Positions 23,201 to 36,200 are shown, counted from the first letter of the stretch. The stretch: DNA of 64,000 nt from Lagopus muta (GCF_023343835.1 NC_064444.1:16963219-17027218), one strand, 5' to 3'. Translations and numbers: made by a program. The notes: generated from the sequence alone by a model not told the origin.

Positions 23201-26200
23201 GGTTCAGAAAAGGCTGCTGTTGTTTGCATGGGGCGACAGCCTCACGCTCCCTGGGTTGGGGGTTGGCGCAGTGCCTTATCACCAGGCAGAGCGTTCGGAG
23301 GGGAAACCCTTTCTAGGGAGCAGAGCGTTGGGAGGCACAGCTTTGCGCTTCCAGCGGAGCTTCCCCATGTGTGCAGGTTGAGAACTTGAAGGCAAATCTC
23401 CGGGAGCAGGCGCAGGAGATCGGCAGGCTGCGCTCGGAGATGGTGAGCTCATTGGTGTGGGGGTGAGCGGGCTCGGGAGGCTGCTGGTGGGGCTCCCATC
23501 ACACGCTGACCCTCCGCAGGGCGGCACGGATGCGGAGAAGCACCGGGACCTGCTGGTGGCTGAGAACGAGCGGCTGCGGCAGGAGATGAAGGCACGTGAA
23601 GGGGAGCTGAGGGAGCTGCGGCGGCAGCAGGCGGTGTGCCGGGACTGCACCCACCTCCAGGTGAGCTGCTGGGGACCGGTGGCTGCTGGAAGGGCTGTGG
23701 GTGCCACAACCTCGGCTGAGCCTGCTTTGGGGCCAGGAGAACGCCGGGCTGCAGGAGCGGCTGTGCCAGCTGCAGAGAGAGGCGGAGGAGGCCCGAGCCA
23801 AGCTGGCGGAGCTGGAGCTGGAGGTGCAGCAGAAGACGAACCGCCTGGCCGAGGTGGAGCTGCGGCTGAAAGATTCGCTGGCCGAGAGAGCGCAGGAGGA
23901 GGAGCGGCTGAGCCGGCGGCTGCGGGACAGCCAGGAGACCATTGCCAGCCTCAGGGCTCAGCCCCAGCAGATAAAGGTGAGCCTCCTGCTGGCTGCATAA
24001 CAGTGCCCTGCGTCAGTCCTGCGGTGCCACTCTGCTGCTCTGTAAATCGTCCCCCTCTGGGTGACCTCTGTCTGTAATACACCATCATCTGTGGGTGCTT
24101 TGTGCAGTACATCATCAAGACGGTGGAGGTGGAGTCAGCCAAGGCGAAGCAGGCCCTGTGTGAGAGCCAGTCCCGAAACCAGTACCTGCAGGAGCAGGTG
24201 GGGATGCAGAGGCAGGTGCTGAAGGAGATGGAGCAGCAGCTGCAGAGCTCCCAGAAGACAGCAGCTCAGCTCAGGGCACAGGTACGGGTCCGCAGGCGCA
24301 GCAGCGCAGCAGCGTGAGCCAGGCAGCACCTGGGACGGATGTGCATGCATTGTTGGTGCTGCCTCACCCCCAGATTGCCATGTACGAGTCGGAGCTGGAG
24401 CGGGCCCACGGGCAGATGCTGGAGGAGATGCAGGTGATGGAGGACGAGAAGAACCGTGCCATTGAAGAGGCGTTTTCCCGCGCCCAAGTGGAGATGAAGG
24501 CGGTGCATGAGAACCTGGCGGGTGAGGAGGGCTCAGGGCTCATGGGGCTCACAGGGTCAGGGCTGCGTGTCCTCACCCTGTGCTGGAGCCACTCATCCTC
24601 ACCCTGCACTGCCCACAGGCGTGCGGACCAACCTGCTGACGCTGCAGCCGGCGCTGCGCACCCTCACCCACGACTACAATAGCCTGAAGCGGCAGGTGCG
24701 GGACTTTCCCCTGCTCCTCCAGGAGACCCTGCGGAGCGCCAGGGCCGAGGTGAGCCTGGGGTCAGCACACAGCCCCTCTCCCTGCACGGTGTGGGCAAGT
24801 GGCTGAGCGCTGTCCTTCATCCAGATCGGGCAAGCCATCGAGGAAGTGAACAGCACCAACCGGGAGCTGCTGCGCAAATACCGCCGGGAGCTGCAGCTCC
24901 GCAAGAAGTGCCACAATGAGCTGGTGCGGCTGAAAGGTGCGGCGGGGCCGGGCTGCCGGGACAGCTGGGTGCCGCAGCGGGGCTGATGCTGCCTCTGCTC
25001 CCCCACCAAGGGAACATCCGTGTCTTTGGGAGAGTGCGCCCCATCACTAAGGAGGATGGAGAGGGTCCGGAGGCGGTCAGCGCGGTGACGTTCGATGCGG
25101 ATGATGACGCCGTCCTGCACCTCCTGCACAAGGGGAAACAGGTGTCCTTTGAGCTGGACAAGGTGTTTCCTCCACAGGCGTCCCAGGAAGAGGTGGGTGC
25201 TGCCTCACACAGCTCGCAGCGGGGTGGTATGACAGCCAGGGGAGGGCTGCACCGTCCCCTGATGCCCTCTGGTCCCCTGCAGGTGTTTCAAGAGGTTCAG
25301 GCCCTGGTCACTTCCTGCATCGATGGGTACAATGTCTGCATTTTTGCCTACGGACAGACTGGGGCAGGGAAGACGTACACAATGGAGGTGAATTTGCCTG
25401 GCTTTGCCTCCCTCTTCCTTGCCTTTCAGCTGTGTTCCCTTCTGTGCCCTGTGTCTCAGTGCCATCGATAACCCAGGCTGGGCGCTAATCCTGACTGTTG
25501 CTGCAATCCCTGAGCTTTGCTTCTGCTCAGCTGCATCAGAAAAATAGCAGAATGGATCATTTCTCTCCCCATTCACCAGGGAACCTCCACAAACCCGGGC
25601 ATCAACCAGCGTGCCCTGCAGCTGCTCTTCTCTGAGGTGCGGAGCAAGGCGGCCGACTGGGACTACGCCATCAGCGTCAGCGTAGCCGAGATCTACAACG
25701 AGGCACTCAGGTATGGATGTGAGCCCTTAGCCAGGACACAGCATCACGTGGAGCCCTCAGAGCTCAGCGTTGGCCGTGTAAGGAAGCGCCAAGCTGGGCC
25801 CCGTCTCCCTTTGAGCCGTTTCTGCTTATTTGGGCTCCCCCCGCTTCCTCCACTGGGCTCCAAACGCCTTCCCCTTGGCCCGGCTCCCCGGCCTCGGCCA
25901 TTATATTTAGAAACTGCACTCTGGGAGCCAAGGGAATGAGAAACATTTTCCTGCCCTGCCCGGACGCTGGGGGCTGGGGGAGTGACGGCAGCAGCCGCAG
26001 GGGCTCTCCAGCACTGCAGGGACCAGTGCTGGCCCTGAGTGCACATCTGCATCGTGCTGCACCTCTGGAAGCAGCGGGTTCTGACCAGATGGGAGCTGAG
26101 TGCTGATGGGTTCCCCCTCGCAGGGACCTATTGGGAAAGGAACCCCAGGAGAAGCTAGAGATCAAACTGTGCCCTGATGGCAGCGGGCAGCTCTACGTGC

Positions 26201-27707
26201 CTGGGCTGACTGAGTTCAGTGTGCAGAGCGTGGAGGACATCAATAAGGTGAGGCAGGGAGCCGGCGGTCATCCCACGGTGCGTTGGTGGCTCTGCGGCAT
26301 TGTCCCAGAATGGGGGGGCAACAGAGCCTGCGTGTGCTGCAGGGGGTTAGAAATAAAAGCATGGGGCCAGGATGGATGGCGGGTGAGCGGATCGCAGCCT
26401 CACCCCCTCCTCACCCTCAGGTCTTCGAGTTCGGCCACGTCAACCGCGTGACAGAGTGCACCAACCTGAACGAGCACAGCTCCCGCTCCCACGCGCTGCT
26501 CATCGTCACCGTCCGCGGCTTGGACCGCAGCACGGGGCTGCGCACCACAGGTGGGGGCCGTGCCCCCCGGCGGGGCTGCAGGGCGACGGTGGCGGTGCTG
26601 ACCTTTATCTGTGCCCCCAGGGAAGCTGAACCTGGTGGACCTGGCAGGTTCGGAGCGCGTCGGGCGCTCAGGCGCGGAAGGCAGCCGGCTGCGTGAGGCT
26701 CAGTACATCAACAGGTCGCTGTCGGCGCTGGGGGACGTCATCTATGCGCTGCGCTCCCGCCAGGGCCACGTGCCTTTCCGCAACTCCAAGCTGACCTACC
26801 TGCTGCAGGACTCGCTCAGCGGGGACAGCAAGACCCTCATGATGGTGCAGGTCTGGGTTCCCTGTCCCCCCCCCCCCCCCCTCCCTTACGCTCCGTGCCA
26901 CCTGCTGTGGCTTCTCTCTGCTGGTGACAGGGCTGTGCCTGGTGCGGCCGGGGGCTATCCTGGGGGCGGTGGGTTAATAATAGCAGCTCTCTGACCCCGT
27001 TGAGCAGCGGGGAGGGGGGTGTGTGGGTGACAGTTGGGTGATGTGCTGCTGCTGATCCCACCCGCAGGTCTCCCCTGCCGAGAAGAACAGCAGTGAGACG
27101 CTGTGCTCCCTGAAGTTTGCCGAGCGTGTCCGCTCCGTGGAGCTGGGCCCTGTGTCCCGCAAGGCGGAGCTGGTGTCCTGGCCCAGCCAGGAGCAACTGG
27201 AGGTACCTGCGGCTCAGCCAGCATCTTTCATTATGTGCCATTCCCGGAGGCATGAGCTGACCCGGGGCCGTGCTCCATCTCTCCCCAGGGTGACTTGCCA
27301 GGATCCTCCAGCCGGGGCCACGCGTCTCCCAGCCCTGGGCTGCCCAGCGGCCGCACCACCTCCATCCGCAGGAAGCTGCAGACTTCAGGTGGGTGAGGGC
27401 ATGCAGGCCCCTCTCCGTGCTCCCGGAATGCCCAACCTGTGGCCTTCCATCAGACGAAGCTCCCGGCCAAGCGCTCACAAGCAAAGCTGCGTGTGGAGCG
27501 AGCTGTGCTGTAATTGGCTCATTAGCCACTGGCTAATTGGCTGTCAGGAGCCTAGTTAGGGCTTCCCCTGAAGTGCCCCGTCCCAGCACAGGGCAGTGTG
27601 GGGCCGTGTGGGGCAAAGCAGCTGGGGCTGCATGTGGGGCAGCCAGGGAGCGATGCTGCGGGTCAGCGCCTGCAGCTGAACCTCTCTTCTCTTTGATTTC
27701 AGCCTGA
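19927..27707 (+). CDS. KIFC3: KIFC3, C-terminal-motor (kinesin-14) microtubule motor
   Basis: Minus-end-directed kinesin linked in mammals to zonula adherens microtubules, apical transport and the Golgi. Coding exons: 19927-19966, 21962-22158, 23377-23442, 23520-23660, 23737-23976, 24108-24281, 24374-24521, 24619-24749, 24825-24936, 25011-25192, 25283-25387, 25580-25710, 26124-26247, 26421-26550, 26621-26850, 27068-27202, 27289-27388, 27703-27707. This gives 796 residues, against about 833 in human by recall. A long coiled coil fills about residues 20-410 (Leu/Glu/Gln heptads such as [12 protein letters not shown]), followed by the kinesin-14 neck and a motor domain at about 417-760. The P-loop is GQTGAGKT (502-509), switch I is SSRSH (617-621) and switch II is DLAGSE (646-651). 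The stop codon falls in a tiny last coding segment and ends SA like human. Alternative first exons are listed separately. Confidence 0.96.
20743..20815 (+). other. KIFC3: Candidate alternative KIFC3 exon
   Basis: The acceptor TTTCACCCTGCAG ends at 20,742 and the donor is CCCAC|GTGAGC. The 73 bases are open in phase 0 ([14 protein letters not shown] and onward) and leave one base, which pairs with the phase of exon 21,962. The segment therefore fits only behind a phase-0 exon such as 17,078-17,212, not behind 19,927-19,966. Alternatively it is 5' UTR of the start at 20,851. Confidence 0.4.
20851..20869 (+). other. KIFC3: Candidate alternative KIFC3 start exon (MSLEKA)
   Basis: An ATG at 20,851 (CTGCACCATGA) gives MSLEKA and one extra base before a good donor (GCCG|GTGAGG). 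The phase matches exon 21,962. It would provide a short alternative N-terminus if transcription starts in this intron. There is no independent support. Confidence 0.35.
26864..26882. repeat. Poly(C) run in a KIFC3 intron
   Basis: A homopolymeric C tract interrupted only at its edges, 15 bases after exon 26,621-26,850. It is a likely site of sequencing-length error. Confidence 0.8.
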
Positions 27708-28925
27708 ATTTTAGGGGCAGCCGCGGCTGCCAGGTGAGTGTGTGCAGCTGGGAGCCGGTGATGGGCTCTGCTTCAGCCCTGCTCCCCAGGCAGGGAGGTG
27801 TGCAGGGCTGTGCTGCTCGCAGGGGTGCTGCTGGGGTCGCATTGCTTGGGGGCTCGAGCTGTGGTGGCTGTGCCCCCTGCGCAGCCTGATGCACGTGTCT
27901 GTGTCCCCACAGGGAAGCTGAGGCCGGTCCCCGTGTGACACATGCTGCAGGACCTGGCCCCTCACCCACCTTGGTGCCCCGGCCATGTTCGGAGCTGTGG
28001 TGGCATCCCCTCCTGCCATGGCACCTCTCACCGTGAGACACGCAGCTCTGTGACTTCTAATTCTTGCTGGACAGATGGCTTTAGCCAGAGCAAGGAGCCT
28101 CGCCACCTCTTCAACTTCGTTTTTAGGACAGTTGGGGTATCTGGCTGGAAGGATTGGGGCTGAGCACCCCTGCCTCGCTGCACTGGGGACACCACTGCTG
28201 CAGGAGCTTGGCATGGAGCAGCGAGCACCTGGGTGAAGTGCAGGATGAGATTTGGTTTGGCGTGACTGCACCCAGCTCCCTGCCACAAGGTCCTGCTCCA
28301 CCCCTTGCCCCCCACTCCAGCCTCTTTTGGAGCAGCACAGCCCACATTTGAAGCCAGAATAACCCCAGCAGCTCCTTTCCCTGTTGGATTCTCCTGCCCA
28401 ATTGCACGAAGGCGCCCCGGTGCTGCTGCATGCACCCTGCCCAAAGGGAGAGCAGCCGCAGGGCTTGCCCCCCTGGCACCAGCAGGGGCTTTGCAGTCTT
28501 GAAGGAAGCTATTGTAAAGTGAACAGTTGTCTTCTCAAGAGAGATCACAGTGTGGTCAAGACGAATGTGTTTGAAATATTTATAAGCTGTTTACATGGTC
28601 TTGGAATGAAAACAAAAAGCTCTCCAGCCCAGTGCTGTTGGAGTATGTGTGGTAGTGGGAGCTGACGGGGGCATGGAGGAGCAGTGGGAGCCCCAGTGCA
28701 GCTCCTGGGGCAGCTGCAACCATGCAAGGCGTGCACTGCACCTTCCAGCTCCTGGCCCTTCCACGCCATACCGTATTAAAGGAAAAAAGAAAGGAAGAAA
28801 AAAAAAAAAAAAGGGAAAAATAATCTAGTCTTTTGTTAAGATTAGATGTTTCTATGTATTTTAATAATATATATATCCTGTTTTATAACAAAACTTATTT
28901 TAAATAAAGCATTAAAGCCACTCCT
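27708..28925 (+). other. KIFC3: KIFC3 3' UTR in two exons
   Basis: After TGA at 27,705-27,707 the exon continues to 27,733 (donor GTGAGT). The 3' UTR resumes at 27,913 (acceptor GTGTCCCCACAG) and runs to the poly(A) region. An earlier ATTAAA at 28,775 followed by an A-rich tract could be an alternative end. Confidence 0.65.
28903..28908 (+). terminator. KIFC3 poly(A) signal
   Basis: AATAAA within an AT-rich tail, followed by GC-rich DNA with GT-rich elements. An upstream ATTAAA lies at 28,775-28,780. Confidence 0.7.
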
Positions 28926-29410
28926 CCTGTGCTGCTGTTACTTCCCCCAGGGCTCCGTGTCTTGCTCCGGTCATTACAGGCTGGAGCCCCCTGCCTTGAG
29001 AGCTGCCAGAACTCAGGTGTGGAGCAGAGATCTGTCAGGCCCCAAGCTGCTCTCAGGGCCAGGACCTGCCTGGCACAGCAAAACCTCCCACAGCTTTCTG
29101 CAAGGCGCTCAGGGAGCGTGGTCACTCTTACTCATGGCAGCCACTTAGTCACAGCGGCCTGGTGGCAGGAAGGGTGAGAACGTGGCTGGCTGCCCTGTGA
29201 GACAGAAGCTGAGGAGAAGAGCAGGGGATTGAGGCATATAACACCACTTTAGAAAAAAATGTTACAAATGCTTTAATAAAATTCGTTATAAGTTACAGTT
29301 TCCTAGAGAACAGGCTCCAGTGTACAAAACCAGGAGACAGAGCTGGAGGAGCAGGGGAAGCACCAGCAGGAGCCTCTCTGCCCACGGGAAAGAAGAAAGA
29401 GGGGCAGAAA
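28926..29410. other. Short spacer between convergent KIFC3 and KATNB1
   Basis: About 490 bases between the two opposing poly(A) signals. No gene is visible. An AATAAA on the + strand at about 29,275 could serve as a read-through poly(A) site. Confidence 0.6.
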
Positions 29411-29423
29411 GTTCTGACAGGCA

Positions 29424-29429
29424 TTTATT
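29424..29429 (-). terminator. KATNB1 poly(A) signal
   Basis: TTTATT on the + strand reads AATAAA on the minus strand, about 840 bases after the stop codon. Confidence 0.55.
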
Positions 29430-30009
29430 GGGAAAAAAACATCCCTACCAGTGGATGCAGAAAGACATCAGTCCATGTCCCTCCATTCCTCCACCCCCAA
29501 AGGCAAACGTGTATGACATGTCCCAGTGAAGTCATGTATGTTAACAGATCCAGGCAGACCACAAATCCATCTTCTGGGGCGCAGGGTTACTTGCAGGGAT
29601 GCAGAGAAGCCGGAGGACAACTTGCCCTCAGTCTTATTGGCCCTTGTAACCACACCACATGCAGCGGCACAGTGTCCTGGCTGATGTTTTTTGCAGCAAG
29701 CTAAAGGGGCTGGTCCCACCTGCCTGCAGAAAGGATTTCCCTTTCTGCAGGGACAGAGCCCTTCTCCCCACAGCAGGCTTCCGTGGGGAAGAAGCTGCAG
29801 TCCTCAGCGTGCTGCACAGGGAGCAGCTCTGGCCACCAGAGCCAAGTGGCAAAAAACCAACAGCACACGTGGGTGAAGGAGAAGTGGCAGCAGGCCTGGA
29901 GCCCTCCACTCAGGGCAAGGTCAGCACACAGACACAGCGCTTGATGGTGAGGTGAAGAGCTGAAATGAAGCTGCTCCACAGCAGGGACTTTGTGCAGCCA
30001 GGTCCCCTC

Positions 30010-30080
30010 GCATCCCCTGGGTGGTTGGACTAGATGATCTTGCAGGTCGTTTCCAACCTTGTGATTCTGTGATTCTGCAT
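30010..30080 (+). mobile_element. CR1 LINE 3' tip inside the KATNB1 3' UTR
   Basis: GGTTGGACTAGATGATCTTG and TTCCAACCTTGTGATTCTGT with a repeated GTGATTCTG terminus, the CR1 3' end. It is transcribed in antisense within the KATNB1 3' UTR. Confidence 0.85.
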
Positions 30081-30265
30081 CGCCCCGCTCCAGTCTTCCA
30101 CCTGCCCCTCCAGGCACTGCTTCTGGACAGGCGGCTGGCCAGGCAGAGCTGTGTTCCCTGCTGTGCCGTGGGGAAGGATGAACACGCAGAGAGGTGCAAC
30201 CCAGCCAGCCTGAGCACAGAGGGGAGTTTGGCCACCTGTGTTTGCACTTGCGGAGGCGGCAGCAG

Positions 30266-33200
30266 TCACTCCAGCGCAGCCATGAGGAGATGCAGTTCTC
30301 TGAAGGCACTGCCATGGCGGCCGCTGAGCCCGGACTTGTTCTTTACAATGTTGCTGATGTTCTTCAGCTGCTCATAGCACAGCCTGCATTTATGGAGCCT
30401 GTGAAAACAGCAGACACAGCACGAATGCTTAGCTGCATGGGAGATGTGCCTGTTCCCTAAGTGCAGGAGATTCATCTCAAGCAGGAGAGAAAATGCAAGC
30501 CCTGCAAATGGCCTGACTGGAATGAGAGCATGACTCTGCAGGAACAGCAGGTCTCCAGCCCGCATCCTGATGAAGCAGGAGAATGGCATCCTCACAAGGG
30601 CTCTTTCACGCCTATTTTGCCCTTTGGCAGTGAAGTCTGAGGAAGAAAGAGGTGCTGTTTCCGGAGAGCTGGTTCTCAGAGCAGGGTTACCCTGTGAATG
30701 AACTGGAAGCCCAAGGCCTAGCTGACAACTCCTGCGCTTTGTGAGGTGAAGGGTGCAGCCACTGGCTGGTTTTACCTCTGACATACCTGAGCTTTGTTTA
30801 GGTATGACTCATTACAGAGAAAGAGAGAAAAGCAGTCTTTGGCCTTTTCCTCTGAGCAGGAGAGGTTGGTATTTGCAGACAAAGGGAAAGGCATGCCTGG
30901 TCTAGTATGAAAACCTCGAGGAAAAGGAGCAAAGCTCAACTAGAGAGAGGCTGGTTCAAAAGGGAGCAAGTGGAGGCGGTAAGAGCTTACCTCTCCTCTC
31001 TGGTGATGTCCACTCCTACAGAAGGTGGTGCAGCAAGTATGTCGGTGATCAGCGGCAGGAATCTCTGCAGAATGAGTTTCAAGGAGGTGCAGCCCGTTTG
31101 CACATAACTGAAAAGCAAACAGAGAATCAGACCCCACCTGAACTTCATTCCTTTCCCACACACATCCAGTTCGGGGGGGGGGGACACACACACAACATAC
31201 TCAACCCCTTCCCTCCAGCACTTGCAATCAGATAAGGAGAACAGCAAGTACCAATACAGTCTTAGTTGGAGCTGAGACTGAGAAGTGAGCCTTTTCCCAA
31301 GGCATACACCCTGCTAAGTGGGACTTTCCTGCTCAAGAGTAGACATGTCCTGCTGAGGGTACCTGGCAGGATCCTCTCTCCTAGCAGGAAAGGATAGAAA
31401 ACCCCATCTTAAGCAACATTCTGCCTTCCCACCTAAAGATGAAATTCAAAGCAGTCTTCTAACTGCAACAAAGACTGCCGTGGGATTTCATTTCCCTTGT
31501 CCCAAGCTGACAGTTTCATTCTCATCAGTGCACAGAGCCCACTGGGTCTGTATCTATCAGACCCTTCCTGGCTCACAGCTACCTTCACCTACACCAACAC
31601 ACACCAAACCTAAACATCCTGCTCCTAATGAGGACTTCCTGCCCACACATTCTTCCCATATCATTTCCTAACACTCACTTGGCCACTCCACTGTTATCTC
31701 CCAGGTGTTGTACCAGCACCATGGTGTATCTGCTCTGAATTTCCACAGATTTCTTTCAGCCACAAAAAGCCCAGAGGAGCCCTCCTATCAGCACCCACAT
31801 CTCTCCCACTGAACACACCATGTTCTCATGGCCTCACCTTTCATATTTACTTTGGAGAAGTTTTTCTATCTGAGGCAGAACGACAGTGCATAAATCCAAC
31901 TTCCAGAGAGACCTGAAAAGAAAAGCATGTGTTGCAAGGTCGGAGCATGAGGCTTTCCAAAGTTGAGCTGACACAAACGAAGTTTTCTGGCAGAAATGTC
32001 CAGGTAGCTGAGCACAAGTTTACTGAGCAAGTTCACTAACTCCCCCTTGTGACAGAAAGCAGCAGGTTCTGACATTTAATTTACTCCCTCAAGAAGCCGT
32101 AAGACTTTGATTTTCCTTACGAGACATCATTTACCAACAGAAAAGGCTCTGCACAACTCCAGCAGTCAGTGGCACTGCAGAGCTGGAGATGAGACCACGA
32201 GCACACACATTTCATGCTGCCATGGCCAGCTGGACACGAGGCAGGTGCAGCACAGCACTCCTGACACAGCCAGAAAGCTCTTTGGTATCCCGGCAATCCA
32301 GCACTCACGCTGTCTGGTTGACAATGTTCAAGAGGTCCACAACAACAGACAGGTCGTTGGTTGCTACAGCAGAGTCCACAGAGCTCTGAGAGAGAAGGAG
32401 AAGAAAACTATTGCAAAGTCTGAATTGGCTAGACTAGGGTAATAAATACCAAATGCCACGTTTCAAAAAGCACAGCAGAAGAAACCAAGAGATTGTAGGT
32501 AAGAGAGGATAACCCTCTCTGTGTTTCATTGTGACCTTTCAAGCCCAGCTGGGCCATGGCAGCACTTTGCAACACACCCCTGGGCACAGACACTGTAAGA
32601 GCCCATCTTTTCTATGGGGCAGTCCCACAGCAGCCCATGGAGCTGCTCAGCTGCTCCCCTCATGAACCTCAGGCTTCTCCACTCCTTGCCTTGAAGTCAC
32701 TGGTGCTCCATACAGCCCGCACAGTGTCCAGATTCTTGTGACGGCTGGTGAGCACCATGCACACAGTCTTGTGGCCTTTCCTGATCTGGGACATGATTTC
32801 TTCATCTACGAGCTCAGTCTGGCTTTGGTTTTTCAGAGCCTGAAAATACAGACACCAGTAGAGGAGCAATAACAGAACAGGATGGTACAGAAAAGGGAAG
32901 AGCTTTCTCTGTCCTTGATGAGAGTTGGTTTTGGTGTACAGAGGGCCAAGAGGCCTCCGAGATATAAGAGGTAATGACTGTCGTGAAATAATGCTGTATG
33001 TGTAATGGCACACAACAATTTTCTACATGAATCACTGTCTAGTATGTGGACTCATTCGGTGTCTTTGTCCCCTGGTTTAATAACACATTCCTCAGGAGCA
33101 TGGACCAACACTGCTGTGTTTGCATCAGCCTGCCATCACTGACACAAGGGGCTGGCTGGTCCAGCAGCCCTGAGGTGCTAACCCCACAGGAACTGCAAGT

Positions 33201-36200
33201 TGAAGCAGCTGGGAGGCAGGAGAGAAGCTGGCAAGGGAAGCACCGTGTGAGCAGAGCAGAAGGGGATATGTTCTTTGGCTGCTGTGTTCAGTGCCAATGA
33301 CTGCAGGCTGCAGAAAGCACTAAAAGACCCTTCTGCACCTCCAAGAATAGCCACTTTCTGATGCCACCAACACCAAGAGAAACGTCTGACCAAAGATACT
33401 TACTGGTAGGAAGTCAGAGGCTTTCAGGCCAATGGGCTCGTTCCTGGCTGCAGGAATAACTGATGGCTCTGCCCTGGGCAGAGGAGTTGATGAAGCAATT
33501 GGTGGCCTATGAATTGGCTCAGGCTGCAGGAGAAATTGGGACAGAAGTTCTAGCAGCAGGAACATGGCCGTAGCCTCATGCCTTCTTTCCCCTCAAAACA
33601 GTTTCCCATTTGCTGGTATGGGTTAGAAGGCAATAAAATATCCCTGAAGTACACATCAGGCCTCAATGGAGGTTTGCAAAGAACAGGCAGACACTCCAGC
33701 AGAAGTGCTGAATGCTGTCATTGTTACTGGCTAAAAAATGAGGGCAATGGGCCGCGGCCAGCCTGAAGGCAGAGAGAATTCTAAAGAAGCCAGAACATCC
33801 TGTCTGGCTCCCAGGAGCTGCTTGAGATTCTGGCTGTCACAGCCTCAGCTTGAGTGCCTGCAGAAATGTAGCACCTGAGTTCTCTTCAGAGTGCCCCTAC
33901 TTGAGTTGAAGGAAGAAATACCATCATATGAGAAGGAAACAAATGCAGTGCAGCCATCAGCTGCTGAAGGCCCAGCCTTCAAGTCTGCTGCTCAGGTGAG
34001 ACACGTGGATGGACTAAGAATGAAGCTGCACTTTTACTATTTTTAAAAAGAGGAATGAGCCTGATTAAAATTAGCACAGCTTCTAGAATTCACCAATCTC
34101 TCACAGCAGGGGTGTTAACAGCCATTAGATTATACTGTACATACAAGCTCTTGCTTTGGCAACGGGGTCTGGACTTCCACAGGTTGGTCAGGCTTTGCTG
34201 CTTCCTTTGCAGTAACAGGCTCTATCAAGACAGAAAGAAGAGGGAAAGGAGAAATTGATTGTTCCTCACAAGAGAAGCTTAGAGTGCAGGCATTGCAAAG
34301 CTAGTCTACAATTAGTGATCACTGCAGACGTGCAACTCTCCCCGTTTGAAGAACCATTAACCTCATCCCCACCAAGCTGTTATTTTCAAACTCACCATCC
34401 TCTGGGGGGGCTGGAAAGGGTTCATTCATTCGAGGAGGAGTTCGAGCTACGGAGAAAGAGAAAATAAATGACAGAGTCATCCAAGGCTACAGATTAGTAA
34501 TAGGTCAGCCTTGGAGCTGGGAGATCTCCAGCAGCTCCACTGATTAGGGCAATCAGAGATACAGCAAGCAGTTATCTTCTGCAGACCTTGACGCTATTGT
34601 TGAATTTAGCCAAAGGCTTTTAGCCTTCATGGATGGGACAAAACTGACTCGTGTAGCTCACTGCTGTAGAATGATGAAGCACAAGGCACTGTCACAGCAA
34701 ATCACATTGGAAAAAACATTCACCTCCAAATGAACTCATTTACCAAAGTAAATAGAAACAGTGATTTCCTTATAAAGAGTATCTCATTTTCTTCATTAAC
34801 AGAAAATGAGATACAGGCATTGCTCTGTGCCTCCTAAACAACAATTATCGCTTTCAAAAAACATTTTACCTTTCCTTCTTTAACAGGGGCTGCTGATTTT
34901 ACACATACCAGAATTCTAAGCAAAGAGAAGATCCTGCAATACAGCGATGCTACCTAACCAGGACAGGAAGGCTCCATGCTTACAATGGAGCTCTGCATTC
35001 CGGGCCAGACTTCAATCAGACATCACTGCATCCTAGTAAAGGGGTAACCTTTCAGAAGTTTGCCAACGTGCTTTGTGGTTCACAGTCCAAGCACAGAACA
35101 CTGAAGCCTTCTAAACTCCCTCAGGTCACAGGTGCAGCCTTTATTACAGTGCACCAAAGTTCACTGCTGCCGAATCAGTTTAGTGCCTACTGCTCTGAAC
35201 TAGCCACATCACTCAAAAGCACAATAAGCCACAGTACTAACAGATGGCATTCTTGGGCTGGAAGATCTCTTTGTAATCCTCTGGGTTCTGGATCTCAGCT
35301 TTGGATTCCTTCTCATCCCGCTCCTCTTCACTGCTGGGACTGCGTCTCTCGCTCTCTGAACTGTGCTTCACTCTGCTGTGAAAGGAAGAGATGCTATAAG
35401 GGCACGTCCCACACGGCCCCTGTGGGACAGAACAGAAGCACTGAGCTCCTTCTCTGTTTCCTTACAATGTTGAAGTTACAACAAAGCAGATTTCCCTTAC
35501 CTCTGAGGCTTGCTGCAGCTAGTTGAGGGTCTGTCATAGCTGCGACGAAGGGAGGACCCTGTGGGGGTGGGCTGAGACAGAGGCTCGTCGTTCCTGAGCA
35601 GCCCATGAGGAACTGAACCTGATTTTGTGACTCTGCTGAGATCCACAACAAAGGAAGAGACTGTGCTCTGTGCACAGGAAACTCCTATCTGCAGAGGCAA
35701 AAGATCAAGGCAGTTCACTGAACAGCACGGACCACGTCAGCCCTTGTGAGATCAGAGTGACGGTGCTTGAGAACGTGCCAAGTCAGTACTTTGGCTTCTT
35801 CAGTTGCAAACAGCCAGTGTTTCATAAAATACTCTGACAAAACATAGTTTCATCTGGTAGTGGTCAAGCTAAGTCCCCCTTCCTTCCTCCAGAAAACAAA
35901 GATGAAGTGGAGCACAAAGCTCCTGAAAAAAAAACAACAAGCCCAGAAGCTTTGTCTAAGCACTGGACACACTGCATGGCCGCTTGCAGTCTGACACAGC
36001 CTTACAGGTCAGGAGGCCTGCAAGCAGGAGGATTTATCTCATGTTTTGCAACCCCCCCCTCCCCAGCTCCTCACAAACGGTGTCTTACCAGCTGGTTGTT
36101 GCAGATAGCTAGGTCAGCCACTTTTCCCCAGTTCACTAAGACCACATCAAAGCAGCGCTCTGGCTCCCAGCCGTATACACGCAGAGAATCCTGGTAGCCA

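Larger units (their letters stand above)
29411..30265 (-). other. KATNB1: KATNB1 3' UTR
   Basis: From the stop codon (30,266-30,268) down to the minus-strand AATAAA at 29,424-29,429. It includes a CR1 3' tip in antisense. No other gene signal. Confidence 0.6.

Noticed and set aside
29701-30315. 204-codon minus-strand frame in the KATNB1 3' region
   Set aside because: It overlaps the KATNB1 stop codon region in another frame and contains the antisense CR1. No recognisable domain.
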